A DNA stretch of 23,707 bases from NCBI GenBank assembly GCA_024741835.1, contig JAENRP010000503.1, forward strand, positions 1 through 23,707, read 5' to 3'. The notes under the pieces were generated by a model. That model had not been told where the DNA came from and searched no databases. It worked only from the letters and a program-made list of their open reading frames with translations. The position numbers and the translations under genes are program-made. Positions 8,276 to 18,252 of this stretch are shown here, in pieces; within the stretch, counting starts at the first letter, position 1, and every line of letters begins with the position of its first letter. Source of the stretch: Diplocarpon mali. Lineage: Eukaryota > Ascomycota > Leotiomycetes > Helotiales > Drepanopezizaceae.

Positions 8276-11200
8276 AATTCCTAACCTCTTATATTATTAA
8301 TATAAATAGACTTAGAATATTATTATTAGCTTTAGTAGATATTAAAGCCTTTAGTTACCTATTTTTAAATCGTTCCCTTTCTATATATCTTTTAAGAGTA
8401 ATTAGCTTTAAAATTCTTCCTCTTCCAGCCCTTATTCCTATCTATAGATTTTAAAATACTATTTGCGCATAAGCTATACACTATATGCACTTTCATTTGA
8501 CAATTGATAGAAGGCGTATTTATAACTGCCCTTAGGTTATCCTTAACCTTAGCTAGCGTAATACTATTATTAAAGTTAAATAGATACGCTGATTTTAACT
8601 TAAACTTAATCTAAAGGAAAACCAATTTATATAGCCTTTATATTACCTCCTATCTCCTTAATTCGCAAAGGAAATCGTTATTCGTCTTCCCCCTTTTAAA
8701 GGACTTCGGATCCGATCTGATTATTAAGCTAATATCAATTATAAAGAATAGGAAATAGCTATAGATAAAGCTTAATAAATTAATAGAAGATAGTCTTATA
8801 TTAATTTAATAGTCCTAGCTAGGCGCGAGATCCCTATTACTATCACTAAGCTAGCGCCCCTACTTATAACTAAGCTAAATCTAGGAAAATAGTCTAATAC
8901 AAATCGATTATATTCTGACCTTATTTGCAAATGCCTTAAAGCTGCGATTCCTATTTGTAAAATCAGCGCTAATGCCTTTTATTATAATATAAAGTATAAG
9001 GAGATTAAGTTCTTTTAAACTAGTATTTATAAAGTAGATAGGATTCTAAAGGAAAGATATAAGCTTAAGAATCCTAATATTGAAAAGCTAATTAACGATC
9101 GACTCTTAAAATAGTACCGATCTTTAAAATAAGCGTTTTTAAAAAGGGATATAAATACCCTCCCTCCCTATTGGTACTATAATTATAAGATATAGCTAAA
9201 AGGGCCTTTGCCTAATGCCTATTCGCCCCTTTACTATCAATCTACTAAGGAGCTTAAGGTTATAAAAGAGTACTTACTTAAGAATTTAGATAAAGGCTTT
9301 ATTAAGATAAGTATTAGCCCCTTTGCTTCGCTAGTACTATTTATAAAGAAGGCCGACGGTAGCCTCCGATTTTGCATAGACTATTAAAAGCTAAATATAC
9401 TAACTTAAAAAGACGCTTACCTAATTCCGAGGATAGACAAGCTCTTAGGGCGAGTATCTAAAGCTAAGATCTTTATAAAATTGGATATTTAAGCCGCTTT
9501 CAATTAGATATAAATAGACCTTAAATTAGAAGAATATACTACCTTTTGAATAAGGTACAGATCTTATAAATGCAAGGTTTTCCTATTTAGCCTTTATAAT
9601 AGACCTAATACTTATTAATAGTATATGAATAATATTCTTTTAAATTACTTAAATGATTTTTATATAGTATATTTAAATAATATTTTAATTTACTTTAAGA
9701 ATATTAAAGAGCACTAGGGTTATATTAAAAAGGTATTAATATAACTTTTAAAGGCTGGCCTTTAAGCGGATATTAAGAAGTGCGAGTTCTATATTACTTA
9801 AACTTAATATCTTAAATATATTCTAATAATAACTGGGATTAAACTAGACTTTAAAAAGGTCGAACTACTATATAATTAAAAGTAGTTAAAAACTATTACT
9901 AAAGTAAAGTCCTACTTAGGATTTTATAAGTTCTATTAATAATTTATTTGCAACTTTAAGCTAATTGCCAAACCCTTTTCTATTTTAACCCAATTGATAG
10001 TACCTTAGAATTAGATAAAAGAGTGCCGAATTACATTTAAAGAACTTTATAAGCAATTGCTCTTAATTCAGTAGATTTACTATTTTAACCCTAACTTATC
10101 TATAAAGCTAGAAACTAATGCTTTTAATAGCATTATTACTAGAGTACTTTCTTAATAATACTCTAATAAGCAATAGTACTTAATTAGCTTTTATTCATAT
10201 ATACTCTTTAGCTATAAACCTAATTAGGAAATATATAATAAGGAACTCTTTACTATTATTAAATCCTATTATAAATAGAAACCTAAGTTTATATCACTTA
10301 AGGAGCAAGTTGATATTTACTTAAATCACCGCTCCCTTAAGTACTTTATAACTACTAAGGTTCTAATTGCGAAATAGTACTAATAGATAGAATTTTTATC
10401 TAACTTTAATTTTCGAATTATATATACTCTTAATAAAGATAACCGAAAGGCTAATATTCTTAGCTGCTAAGAGTAGGATATGCCGATTTACAAATAAGCG
10501 AAGCTAGATAGCCGATCCTAAGTTCTGATTTCTCCTACTTAATTAGACCTTTAAATTAATATCGAACTAGCTGAAAAATTTCTTGCTAAATCTGCCGAAG
10601 GTACTTTTGCCTTAATATCAACCGATACTCCTAATTCGACTCTGAATCGACCTAAGGATTCCTTTAATTTAATTGAAAAGCTTTATTAAGATAATTGCAA
10701 ATTCTTTTAAAAGATCTGCGCCGACCTTTTTAAAAACTACTCTTTAAAAGACAGATTGCTTTACTTTAAAAAGCGTCTTTATATATATTATAATACTCCT
10801 TTATATACTTATCTAATTTAAAAAGCTTATAACTAACCTTTAAGCGCGTACCTTAATAGCTTAAAGACCTATTAGCTACTTACTCTTAAGTACTATTAAG
10901 TTGGAATAGGTTTGGATTATAAAAGATTTATTGCAAACTGCAGACCTTCTCAATTCTTATATTCGAAGATAACTAAATAATAAGGCCTTTTGTAGCCCCT
11001 TCCTATTCCTAACTATCTTATATAGTATTTATATATAGATTTTAAGGATTTCCCTCTTAATAAGTACAGTTTTAATTAAATCCTAGTTTTTATAAACCGA
11101 CTTAGTAAGAGTACTATTATAATCCTTTATTAAAAAGATATTAACGCTTAAGGAACTGCCCGATTGTTTATTTAATAGATATATCGATTTAACTATACTC

Positions 11201-11359
11201 TAGAGATAATTACCTTAGACTAAGGCCCTTAATTCGTCTCCTTATTTTAAAAAGAGTTTTATTATATTATTAGTATTAAGATCAAACTCTTTATAGCATA
11301 CTATAAGGAGACTAATAGCTAAATGGAAATTATAAATAAGTATATTAATTTAAAGCTAT
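8179..11359 (+). pseudogene. pol: Gypsy-1 pol, first part: protease, RT, RNase H, integrase core
   Basis: One frame, -1 relative to gag, carries the Ty3/gypsy order. The protease near 8,332-8,365 (LALVDIKAFSYLF) has lost D-T-G. RT spans about 9,150-9,700 (FASLVLFIKKADGSLRFCID; the catalytic box at 9,670-9,681 reads YLNN instead of YLDD). RNase H spans about 10,080-10,470 (KELFTIIKSYYK, YLNHRSLKYF). The integrase zinc-binding region precedes the core from about 11,035 (DFKDFPLNK, LD*GP*FVS, KETNS*MEI). Loss of both catalytic Asp residues in RT and dozens of RIP-type stops make it dead. The frame is cut at 11,359 by Copia-1 and resumes at 17,355 with no loss of phase. The organisation is that of a fungal chromovirus. 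Confidence 0.9.
11355..11359. repeat. Target-site duplication GCTAT, left copy
   Basis: GCTAT directly precedes the Copia-1 LTR start and is repeated exactly at 17,350-17,354 after the other LTR. Five bp is the usual copia target duplication. Confidence 0.9.
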
Positions 11360-11554
11360 TATTGAGCTTAAGTGAGTCGGCGCAGTAGGTATAGGAAACT
11401 TCTAAAGGTCGATGGTCGATATATTAGTAAGAGTTAGGGAAAGAAGGTTACCCCTTTCTTTCCTATAGCTATATACGTATCAATATCCTACTGACTAAGC
11501 AGTAAGGTCATATGATAATATATCGGAGTGATAGCTGTATTACCTATCTTAATA
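11360..11554 (-). repeat. Copia-1 3' LTR, 195 bp
   Basis: The plus strand reads TATTGAGCTTAAG to CTATCTTAATA, i.e. ancestral TGTTGAG...CTCAACA. It is the same length as and closely matches 17,155-17,349. Immediately inside, on the element's sense strand, lies GAGTAAGGG (11,555-11,563), a short purine run in the place of the polypurine tract. Confidence 0.92.
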
Positions 11555-11704
11555 CCCTTACTCAGACCTTACTCTGATTGACCTGCAGTTGGGAAAATAA
11601 TAACTATCCTTTTGCGCTAATCTAACTCTTAGGTATCTCTCTAAATTAAAAATAATTAATCAATAGTAACCTCTATTGAAATCACTAATCCTACTCGCGG
11701 GGCG

Positions 11705-11782
11705 GGACTAGGAGTCAAATTTCCTAAAAGATATTCCTTTATAAGACCATGTGACTTAACTCGCGGGGTGGGCCTAGGAGTC
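11705..11782 (-). repeat. Copia-1 3' UTR repeats, two units
   Basis: GGACTAGGAGTC at 11,705 and GGCCTAGGAGTC at 11,771 lie 66 bp apart between the Gag-Pol stop and the 3' LTR. Copia-2 and Copia-3 carry three such units here, so the number varies between copies. The second unit is preceded by ACTCGCGG, as are several of the coding repeats. Confidence 0.8.
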
Positions 11783-11786
11783 GTCC

Positions 11787-14700
11787 TTAAGCCTGCTAAG
11801 CCCCTACTATCTTCTGTAACCCTAGTATATCTTTGAATGCTTTGAACTTTGCAACTGTCTTTAGTAGCTTTATAAATCCATCTGCTACTATTCGATCGGT
11901 TGGGATATAGGTAATTGATAACTTGTTCTTTATAATAAGGTCGTAGATGAAGTAGTAGGCAATATTGATATGTTTCGATCGCTTATATAAGTGTGGATTC
12001 TTTACGAGTGCAATCGCCTTTGTATTATCTACTTAGAGATTAATACAATTCCTATCTCGTCTAATATACTTAGCGAAACCTATATCTTTTAGAACTTAGG
12101 CGATCTATAATCCTTACTTATAATTTAATAATATTGATATATATTCGGCCTTAGTGCTTGCGGTAACTACTGATTTCTGCTTCCTACTTCCCTATAATAT
12201 AGGTCTGCTATATAGTACTGCTACGCTTTTAGATATACTTTTCCGACCTTTTATATTTGCCTAGTCGGAATCAGTATATACCTTAAGCTTTGCGCTTATA
12301 TATTTCGTTGGTCTATATCTTACCTTCTATATGATTATCAATCGAAGGTACCTTTTAAGTCGCTTGACTGCATTCTTATATCGAATCGTCAGATCCTTTA
12401 GGTTCTAACTAAGTTGCCTAGTGATAAAGGCGATATCTAATCTTATATATACTATAGCATATATAATTGCTTTAATATTCTATTAATACTTCTTTAGATC
12501 TCCTCTCTACTCATTTTCATTAGTAGGCTTTAACTTATTATACTTTCCTTCGATTGGAGTACGCTTTAGCTTAAAGTTGGAAGTATAAGTAGAGAGTCCC
12601 ATTCGGTCTAAGATCTTCTCGATATACTGCTCTTAATCTAACTAGAGTTTTTGAGTAGAGCGGTTCCTTATAACGCAGATGCTAAGGATCTTATAAATTC
12701 CCCTTAGATCCTTGGTATTAAAATGTTTCCGAATTGTTATAAAGAACTAATCTAATTAAGTGGTTGTTTTCGCAGCTATAGCAATATCGTCAATATATAG
12801 TAGCAACTTAATTCTACGCTTAATATAGGTAAATAGATAAAGGTCAGCTAGGCTTTAAACGAATCCCATTTCTATTAGAGTAGAGCTATATAAGAGGTTT
12901 TAATTATAAGCTAATTGTTTAAGCCTATAGATACTGCAAAGTATATAAAGAGAGTGGCTAGCGCGTATAAGAATACTGTTAGGTCAGGAGAGAAAAATCC
13001 GTTCCTTTATAGTCGCTTTGGTAAATGCATTTTTAATATCGTACTATCTGCATTTAAGGTCCTTAGCGGCTACTATTGCTATAAATATGCAAAGGGTATC
13101 TATACGAACTGTTAGCGCGAACGTGTTGAAGTAGTCTTCTCCATACTATTAGGAGAAGCCCCTAGCTATAAGCCTTGCTTTATAATGCTCTAGGGTTCCA
13201 TTTGCATATATCTTAATTGTAAAGACCCACTTTATTAATACTAGGTTTACGTCCTTTGGCGTTAGTTCCTTTATCTATATGCTATTTGCAGTAAGAGAGC
13301 TTATCTTCTCTTAGATTGCCTTACTCTATACTGCTCTATTCTCTAGATCATTAACAGCTTTATCGTACGTCTTTAGAAGAGAGATTTTCATTATCTCCTT
13401 AGCGGCTAGGAACGCATTATCTTCGTTAAAGCTCTATTGAAGTTCGAGCTTGTAGATCCTATGCGCTATTATGGCCTGGATACGCTTAGACTTGCGTTCG
13501 TCTAAGGTGTCTTCCGATTCTAGGTCTCTATTCCTCTTTAAGGACATAGGTTCAGCTATAGGTTCCGTAGGCTTATCATTTAGAGAACCGCTTTCTAGTA
13601 GTAAAGGCTTGTTATTACTTATACCTATTTTAGGAACATCTTTTACTATAGGTGCTTTAACTAAAGGGATAACGATATCGAAGTTGTTCTATACTTTAAG
13701 CAGTTCGCGGACGATAGGAATAGTCTATTCGGCCTTTAGGCGACTAGCAGGTCGTCGATTAGCAGGTGCGCTTGATATACCTAAGCTTAAAGAGAGGGGT
13801 TGTTAGTTCGGCTTAATAGTATTACTATCAAGTAGTATACCTTGCGAATCTCTAGGTATGCGGAGCTTTAAGGATAGCTCCCCCCTATTTCGAGATTCAT
13901 TGAACTTAACTACTAAGGATATGATTACTCACCCTAAGTCTGGCGCGTATACTATCTATTGCTTTATTATCTGTTTAATATACTTAATAAATATACACTC
14001 TCTACCTTAGTCTATTAGCTTCTTACTCTTTATACCCGCGGGCCAAGACTTTAGGCTAATATAGGAGTAGCAGACGCTTCTAAAGACGCGGATATAGTCC
14101 AGGCTTAGTTTCTATTCGAAATATGCCTTATATAGCGATATTCGGGTGCTATTGACTATTGGCCTACTACTTATTCTATTTCGCAAGTATACATTTGCCT
14201 TAACCGCAAGGTCTTAGAATTCCAATAGCAAGTTAGCATCTTGCAATAGAGCGCGATAGTTAGTCTCTACTTGCTAGATGCTTCGCTTAGCGATACTATT
14301 CTAGTAGGAACCTTTATATATTACAATTGGTTTATAATAAACTCCTTATTTTGCCCATTTGTTAAGCTTTGCCCTAATCTCTAATACGTTATTAGACCTA
14401 ATAGCTATTAGCTTTAACTAGGTCCGGCGTTCCTCTATTACTTTCTAAGTTTCTAGCTTTTCTATAAGCTTAGATTTGGTCCTAGCGCAAATGGTCCATA
14501 TCTGCTAAGTGGAGTTATCTACTATTTAAGAAAACCAATTATTTCCTCTAATCAAGGTTGTAAATAGTCCGGCAGTATCGATAGATATTAGCGCTAGTAT
14601 CGAATCTTTCTATAGATTAAGCTTAGTTTGCGTCCGATTTCGAAGTTTTATCAGCTTGCAAATTCGGCACACTAGGCGATCCTTTGGTACTTGGATCTTC

Positions 14701-16748
14701 TGTTTTAGGATTGAGACCTTATGCAGGCCCTTTAATTTCTTTAGTCTTAGATGCGCGAATCTTCTATATATTAGCTGATACCTTAATAGGCTTTCGGTTT
14801 CTAATAGCTTTAGTAGCCTATTATCAGTTGATACTTCATCGTCGGCGGCTGGAAAGGATTAGTAATAGCAGTTTGAGGTTTTGCCGTTTTCTAGTTGAGA
14901 GCCCGGCTTAGGAGTCGTTTTTAATAAAACTGCGAGATCTACTCATAGTCCTGGCTTAGGAGTCGATTTCCCGGAATTTGCAGAATCCACTTGCGGTCCT
15001 GGCCTAGGAGTCATTTCTGCTAAATTCACTTATGATCCCGGCTTAGGAGTCATCTTCGAGGATACCTTGCAATCCACCTATAGTCCTGGCTTAGGAGTCA
15101 TTTTCGCGAATTTTACTTGCGATCCTAGCTTAGGAGTCTATCCATTCTCCCTATCCTTGCTTAATTGTATTAGGGCAGAGAGTGCACTTTCCTTAAAGGA
15201 ACCTACTCGTAGGTCCGGCCTAGGAGTCAATTTCTATAATATCACCTTTAAGATAACGTAAAGTCTATTTTTGATTTTGGCCTTAAAGATCACTTTATAG
15301 TTGTTGTTTATAAACTATATAAATTGATTATTAAAAACTCCTATACAATTCAACTCTGCATAGATCTTGCGGCTAAATAAGAGATTAATGCTTAGGCTAA
15401 GTATAAGGAGAACATTTTATAAAAGGAAAGAAACGCTAGCGATATTCATCTCTACTATACCTATCGAGTCCGCATATAACCTTCTACTACCAACCTTAAT
15501 AAAGCGCCTTTTTATTTTAGTAAGTAGGCCTTTAAATAGGTAGGGTTTGTCAATCATATATGCTATGCAATTAGTGTCACTATACCAGTCGGATTCAAGG
15601 ATCTTACGAAGATCGGCTTTTAAAACGTAAGCATCTTTATTATAATTATCGTCTGAATTATTAGAAGTAGATTTAGGTTTAGATAACCTACTATCGTTAT
15701 TAAAGGTGTCTGCTAAAGTTCTGGCTAAATAGCCTTTTCCTTTGCCTTTCCTTAATAGTTGCGGCCTTCGGCGGGATAAGGGCAGTTTACTTCTTAACTT
15801 CTGCTTCGATTGCTTCTTAACGTTAAAGCTAGCGACTATATCGATCAGTTGCCTTCTAACTTCACAATTAGTAATATTATAAGCACTATTATAGAAGTAG
15901 CATCCCCGATGAGCTCAAGGGCTCGTCCCGCGCTCCTTCCTCTTCTTAGGCTTATCTTTGCCTTATAATGCAGCATTTGCCGATTTAGAGTATCCTTTGA
16001 GGTCTTGCTTAATAGTTTGAAGGAGGTCGATCTTCTTATAGATCTTAAGGTTGGGTTAGATAAGAAGAGATTATTTTACAATAGCGAACTTAAGAGAGAG
16101 GCTATTGAGTAGGAAACTAAAAAGCTGAGTTTCCCTAAAAGTTATAGCTATCCTAGGATCTGCGGCTCTTACTCTCCTCCTCGCTTTACGCAGTATAGAC
16201 TAGGCAGAGTCTATATTTATATCTATATCCTTGCTATCTTTGTCTTTTTTATACTAAAATGAAGTGATCTGCTATAGCAGATGCTAGGTATTAAGGGCAA
16301 TTGTTTAAGAGTATTTTGCCTTTAAAGTATCCTATCTTATCTTCGCGTTATTATAAATTCGAATAAAATCTCAGTCTTTGTCGCTTAAACCTCTATTGAT
16401 CTTAAGCTTGCATTTAGCTAAGGCCAGCCTATACTCCTTCTCCTTTTCTACGTTTAAAATCTACCTTTAGGATTCTCGGTTATTATCTACTGAAGCTCTT
16501 AGGCTAAGCTTATTTAGTATATTTGGCAAATCCTTAGCAGTTGTATTAGCTATTAAAGTGGAAGTAGACGAATCGGTAGAAGGAGTATAAGGGGCTGTTC
16601 TCGCGTATTTAATAAGTGTCTTTTGAATTGCCATTTCGATGCCTTTGCTCTCGAAGTAAAGCTCTAAATCGTCGAACTATTATTGCTAGTTCTTTCGAGA
16701 GAGTTAGAGGTCTTTAGGCCTGGTGTTTCGATCGGAATCGGAAGCCAT
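11787..16748 (-). pseudogene. Copia-1 Gag-Pol polyprotein, 1,654 codons, one frame, RIP stops only
   Basis: The frame runs from the ATG at 16,748 (MASDSDRNTRP) to a TAA at 11,787-11,789. Phase checked at five domains is unbroken. Gag is about residues 1-280. A zinc-knuckle-like C-x2-Y-x3-Y-x4-C lies at 283-295. The protease near 391 reads WYSDTNC, with D-T-G altered. TPxPGxQV repeats occupy 507-614. The pre-integrase segment (YRRFAHLRLKKLKG) is near 650-690. In the integrase, Asp724 is present (SIDTAG) but the second acidic residue reads RSNNVLE and the Glu site AKRS. RT has DIKNAF at 1,237 and an intact LLLYIDDIAIA with Asp at 1,320. RNase H starts YTDSD near 1,493 and its C-terminal part ends IVADGF. 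Many TAG/TAA codons replace Trp or Gln, for example at the Trp after YTDSD. An earlier TAG at 11,796-11,798 could be the native stop. Confidence 0.92.
14905..15228 (-). repeat. In-frame TPxPGxQV repeats between protease and integrase, seven units
   Basis: GGCYTAGGAGTC (plus strand) starts at 14,905, 14,953, 15,001, 15,040, 15,088, 15,127 and 15,217. Spacings are 48, 48, 39, 48, 39 and 90, all multiples of three. In the Gag-Pol frame each unit reads T-P-K/R-P-G-x-Q-V-D/N, with Gln often now a stop. The units thus form a Pro-rich 13- or 16-residue repeat in the linker before the pre-integrase domain. Copia-2 has eight units. Confidence 0.85.
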
Positions 16749-16896
16749 TGCTGTTTCGAATAGAATTGCGTTTAAAATCAAATAAATTAAATGGTTAAGG
16801 GCACTCCTCCTATCGAAAAGTCGAAATGATTAAATAGCAGGTGTTATAGAAGTATTAAATAGGGAGGAAGTCCTCTTATCGAAAAGGGTTTTTAGG

Positions 16897-16926
16897 TTGT
16901 AACGCAGGGAATCACACCTCCTACAA
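16897..16926 (-). promoter_or_regulatory. Leader hairpin A
   Basis: The plus strand is TTGTA, ACGCAGG, GAATCACACCT, CCTACAA. The outer TTGTA/TACAA and inner GG/CC pairs form around a left-side bulge. The loop is GAATCACACCT (sense strand AGGTGTGATTC). It is the least regular of the four. Confidence 0.55.
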
Positions 16927-16937
16927 AACATAGTAAA

Positions 16938-16958
16938 GCAAGGAATCATACCTCTTGC
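16938..16958 (-). promoter_or_regulatory. Leader hairpin B
   Basis: Stem GCAAG/CTTGC around the 11-nt loop GAATCATACCT (plus strand). The loop matches the others except for a C-to-T change in a CpA context, as RIP would make. Confidence 0.65.
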
Positions 16959-16978
16959 AATACTAAAGGGGTTGTAGA

Positions 16979-16999
16979 GCAAGGAATCATACCTCTTGC
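16979..16999 (-). promoter_or_regulatory. Leader hairpin C
   Basis: Identical in stem (GCAAG/CTTGC) and loop (GAATCATACCT) to hairpin B, 41 nt further on. Confidence 0.65.
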
Positions 17000-17013
17000 A
17001 ATACGGGTTGGCT

Positions 17014-17038
17014 GAATAGGGAATCACACCTCCTATTC
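17014..17038 (-). promoter_or_regulatory. Leader hairpin D
   Basis: A perfect 7-bp stem GAATAGG/CCTATTC around the loop GAATCACACCT. The loop is conserved with hairpins A-C but both stem arms differ together, which is compensatory change. Confidence 0.68.
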
Positions 17039-17140
17039 GCCGATTGCTCGCCTTTTACTATAAGTCTCGTTCAACTTCCTATTAATAGTTGCAGCGCAAG
17101 TGCTTTCTAAGGGAAGTTAATAATCTATTATCGGTCTATC

Positions 17141-17154
17141 TAAGGCTTATAACC
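17141..17154 (-). promoter_or_regulatory. Copia-1 primer-binding site, probably initiator tRNA-Met half-molecule
   Basis: On the sense strand the bases right after the 5' LTR are GGTTATAAGCCTTA. With one RIP-type G-to-A reversed this is GGTTATGAGCC, complementary to the anticodon stem-loop GGCTCATAACC of fungal initiator tRNA-Met. Drosophila copia is known to prime from an internally cut initiator tRNA at this region. The match is by eye from memory of the tRNA. Confidence 0.6.
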
Positions 17155-17349
17155 TATTAAGCTTAAGTGAGTCGGCGCAGTAGGTATAGGAAACTTCTAG
17201 AGGTCGATGGTCGATATATTAGTAAGAGTTAGAGAAGGAAGGTTACCCCTTTCTTTCCTACAGCTATATACGTATCAATATCCTACTAACTAAGCAGTAG
17301 GGTCACATAACAATACATCGGAGTGATGGCTGTATCACCCATCTCAACA
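17155..17349 (-). repeat. Copia-1 5' LTR, 195 bp
   Basis: The plus strand runs from TATTAAGCTTAAG to CCCATCTCAACA. The CAACA end here is unmutated and fixes the LTR ends as TGTTGAG...CTCAACA. It contains the same internal sequence as 11,360-11,554, with only transitions between them. Confidence 0.92.
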
Positions 17350-17354
17350 GCTAT
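17350..17354. repeat. Target-site duplication GCTAT, right copy
   Basis: Exact copy of 11,355-11,359, right after the CAACA end of the Copia-1 LTR. Confidence 0.9.
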
Positions 17355-18193
17355 AGCCTTTTATTAATTACTATTAAAATAATTAAAGTAAACTGATTTT
17401 ATTAATAGATTATATGCAATCGACTCTCTCTTACGCTTCAATTGATATAATCTTATATTAGCTTAAGTATAAAGTTGCACCTTAGATAAGTTAGGACTAG
17501 ATCTTTCCGAAAACGTCTAGCCTATAAGAGAGATTAAACTAAGCAAAGGCTAAGCTAGTAGCAAAGAGGATGCACTTAGCCTAGGAAGTAGCAAAAGGCA
17601 ATATAGAATGCGCTTAAGAGAAAATGCGTAAGTCTATAAATCAATATTAAAGGGAGATTAATTAAAAACCTAAAGATATAATCTACCTTTTAATAAAAAA
17701 TCTTAAGAACTACCGCCTTAATAGGAAACTGGCTAATTAATAGGATAGCCCTTTTAAAGTTCTTAAGAAGGTAGGCAATTTATATTAAATCAAGCTGCTT
17801 ATAAGTTCTATAATATATAATATCTTTACGCTAGAGTTACTATTTAAAGATCCGCAGAACCCTTTACTAAGTTAGGAACAACCCTAGCCTATTATAAAAA
17901 AGATCGCTAAGTAAAAAGAGTATAAAGTATCTAAGGTATTAGGTATACGCCTATCTTAAGAGAACCTAAAGTACTAAGTCAAATAGACTAATTATAACCC
18001 TAATTTAAGTTAGTATCGCACCTTAAATTTTATAAGATCCTTATATAAGATTCGCGACTTTCATTAGGCTAATCCTATAAAGCTAGGACTACCTTAAAAC
18101 CTATAAGCTTAGCTAAAGGCTTAGGAAAGTAGTATAGATAATTATAATTATTTAAAAGATAATAGGCTAAATGCGAAACAGGTTAGTAAATAA
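17355..18193 (+). pseudogene. pol: Gypsy-1 pol, second part: integrase C-terminus and chromodomain
   Basis: This continues the pol frame across Copia-1: joining 11,359 to 17,355 keeps the codon phase and gives Y-I-N-L-K-L-stop-P-F-I-N-Y-Y, the run expected of fungal gypsy integrases. It includes ERLNQAKAKL-type helices, a GPF/Y-like segment (DSPFKVLKKVGNLYQIKL with stops as Gln), and at about 17,925-18,070 a chromodomain (KVLGIRLSQENLKYQVKQTN, RDFH*ANP). Chromodomains of this class recognise histone marks of heterochromatin and steer integration there (known for chromoviruses). It ends with TAA at 18,191-18,193. RIP-type stops occur throughout. Confidence 0.88.
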
Positions 18194-18252
18194 ATCTAAA
18201 AATATAAATAAAAAAAAAGGAGAAAAATAATAAAAATAGAAAAATAATAATA
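18194..18252 (+). repeat. A-rich tract after Gypsy-1 pol
   Basis: An almost pure A/T, A-dominated plus-strand tract including AAATAAAAAAAAAGGAGAAA. It separates pol from the GC-richer antisense ORF region. No function can be assigned. Confidence 0.6.

Larger units (their letters stand above)
16749..17154 (-). other. Copia-1 5' leader
   Basis: This 406-nt untranslated leader lies between the 5' LTR and the Gag ATG. It holds the primer-binding site at its LTR end, four hairpins (16,897-17,038), and two CCTMYTATCGAAAAG copies near 16,808 and 16,873. The 65-codon minus-strand ORF across the hairpins is probably not translated, because it is made of the repeat itself. Confidence 0.7.
11360..17349 (-). 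mobile_element. Copia-1: complete Ty1/copia retrotransposon, 5,990 bp
   Basis: The element is bounded by two 195-bp LTRs and a perfect 5-bp target duplication. In sense orientation (right to left) it holds the 5' LTR, a primer-binding site, a leader with four hairpins, a single 1,654-codon Gag-Pol frame, 3' UTR repeats, a short polypurine stretch and the 3' LTR. It sits inside the Gypsy-1 integrase. It is less AT-converted than its relatives in the window, so it is probably the latest insertion. Its LTRs differ at about 17 sites by eye, all transitions, as RIP would give, so LTR divergence should not be used as a clock. Confidence 0.93.

Noticed and set aside
12915..13115. Plus-strand 66-codon ORF, also present at 21,245-21,445 in the other copy
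   Set aside because: It is antisense to the copia reverse transcriptase. RIP makes TAA/TAG on the coding strand but TTA/CTA on the other, so antisense frames stay open. Presence in both places only reflects two copies of one element.
13471..13806. Plus-strand 111-codon ORF (and its copy at 21,822-22,088)
   Set aside because: Antisense to the integrase-RT linker of Gag-Pol; Ser/Leu/Ile-rich as expected from reversed Lys/Glu/Asn codons.
14684..14911. Plus-strand 75-codon ORF
   Set aside because: Antisense to the pre-integrase domain, which is clearly encoded on the minus strand in phase with the rest of pol.
15067..15261. Plus-strand ORF with SPGLGV repeats
   Set aside because: It is the reverse reading of the TPxPG repeats; the minus-strand frame continues into the protease and integrase domains.
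16830..17027. Minus-strand 65-codon ORF with repeated RYDSLLYN-like segments
   Set aside because: Its repeats are simply the hairpin units of the leader, and unit spacing does not keep a common frame, so coding is unlikely.
16897..17038. CRISPR-like array (conserved units with different flanks)
   Set aside because: Unit spacing is irregular, flanks pair with each other as stems, and the setting is a fungal retrotransposon leader.
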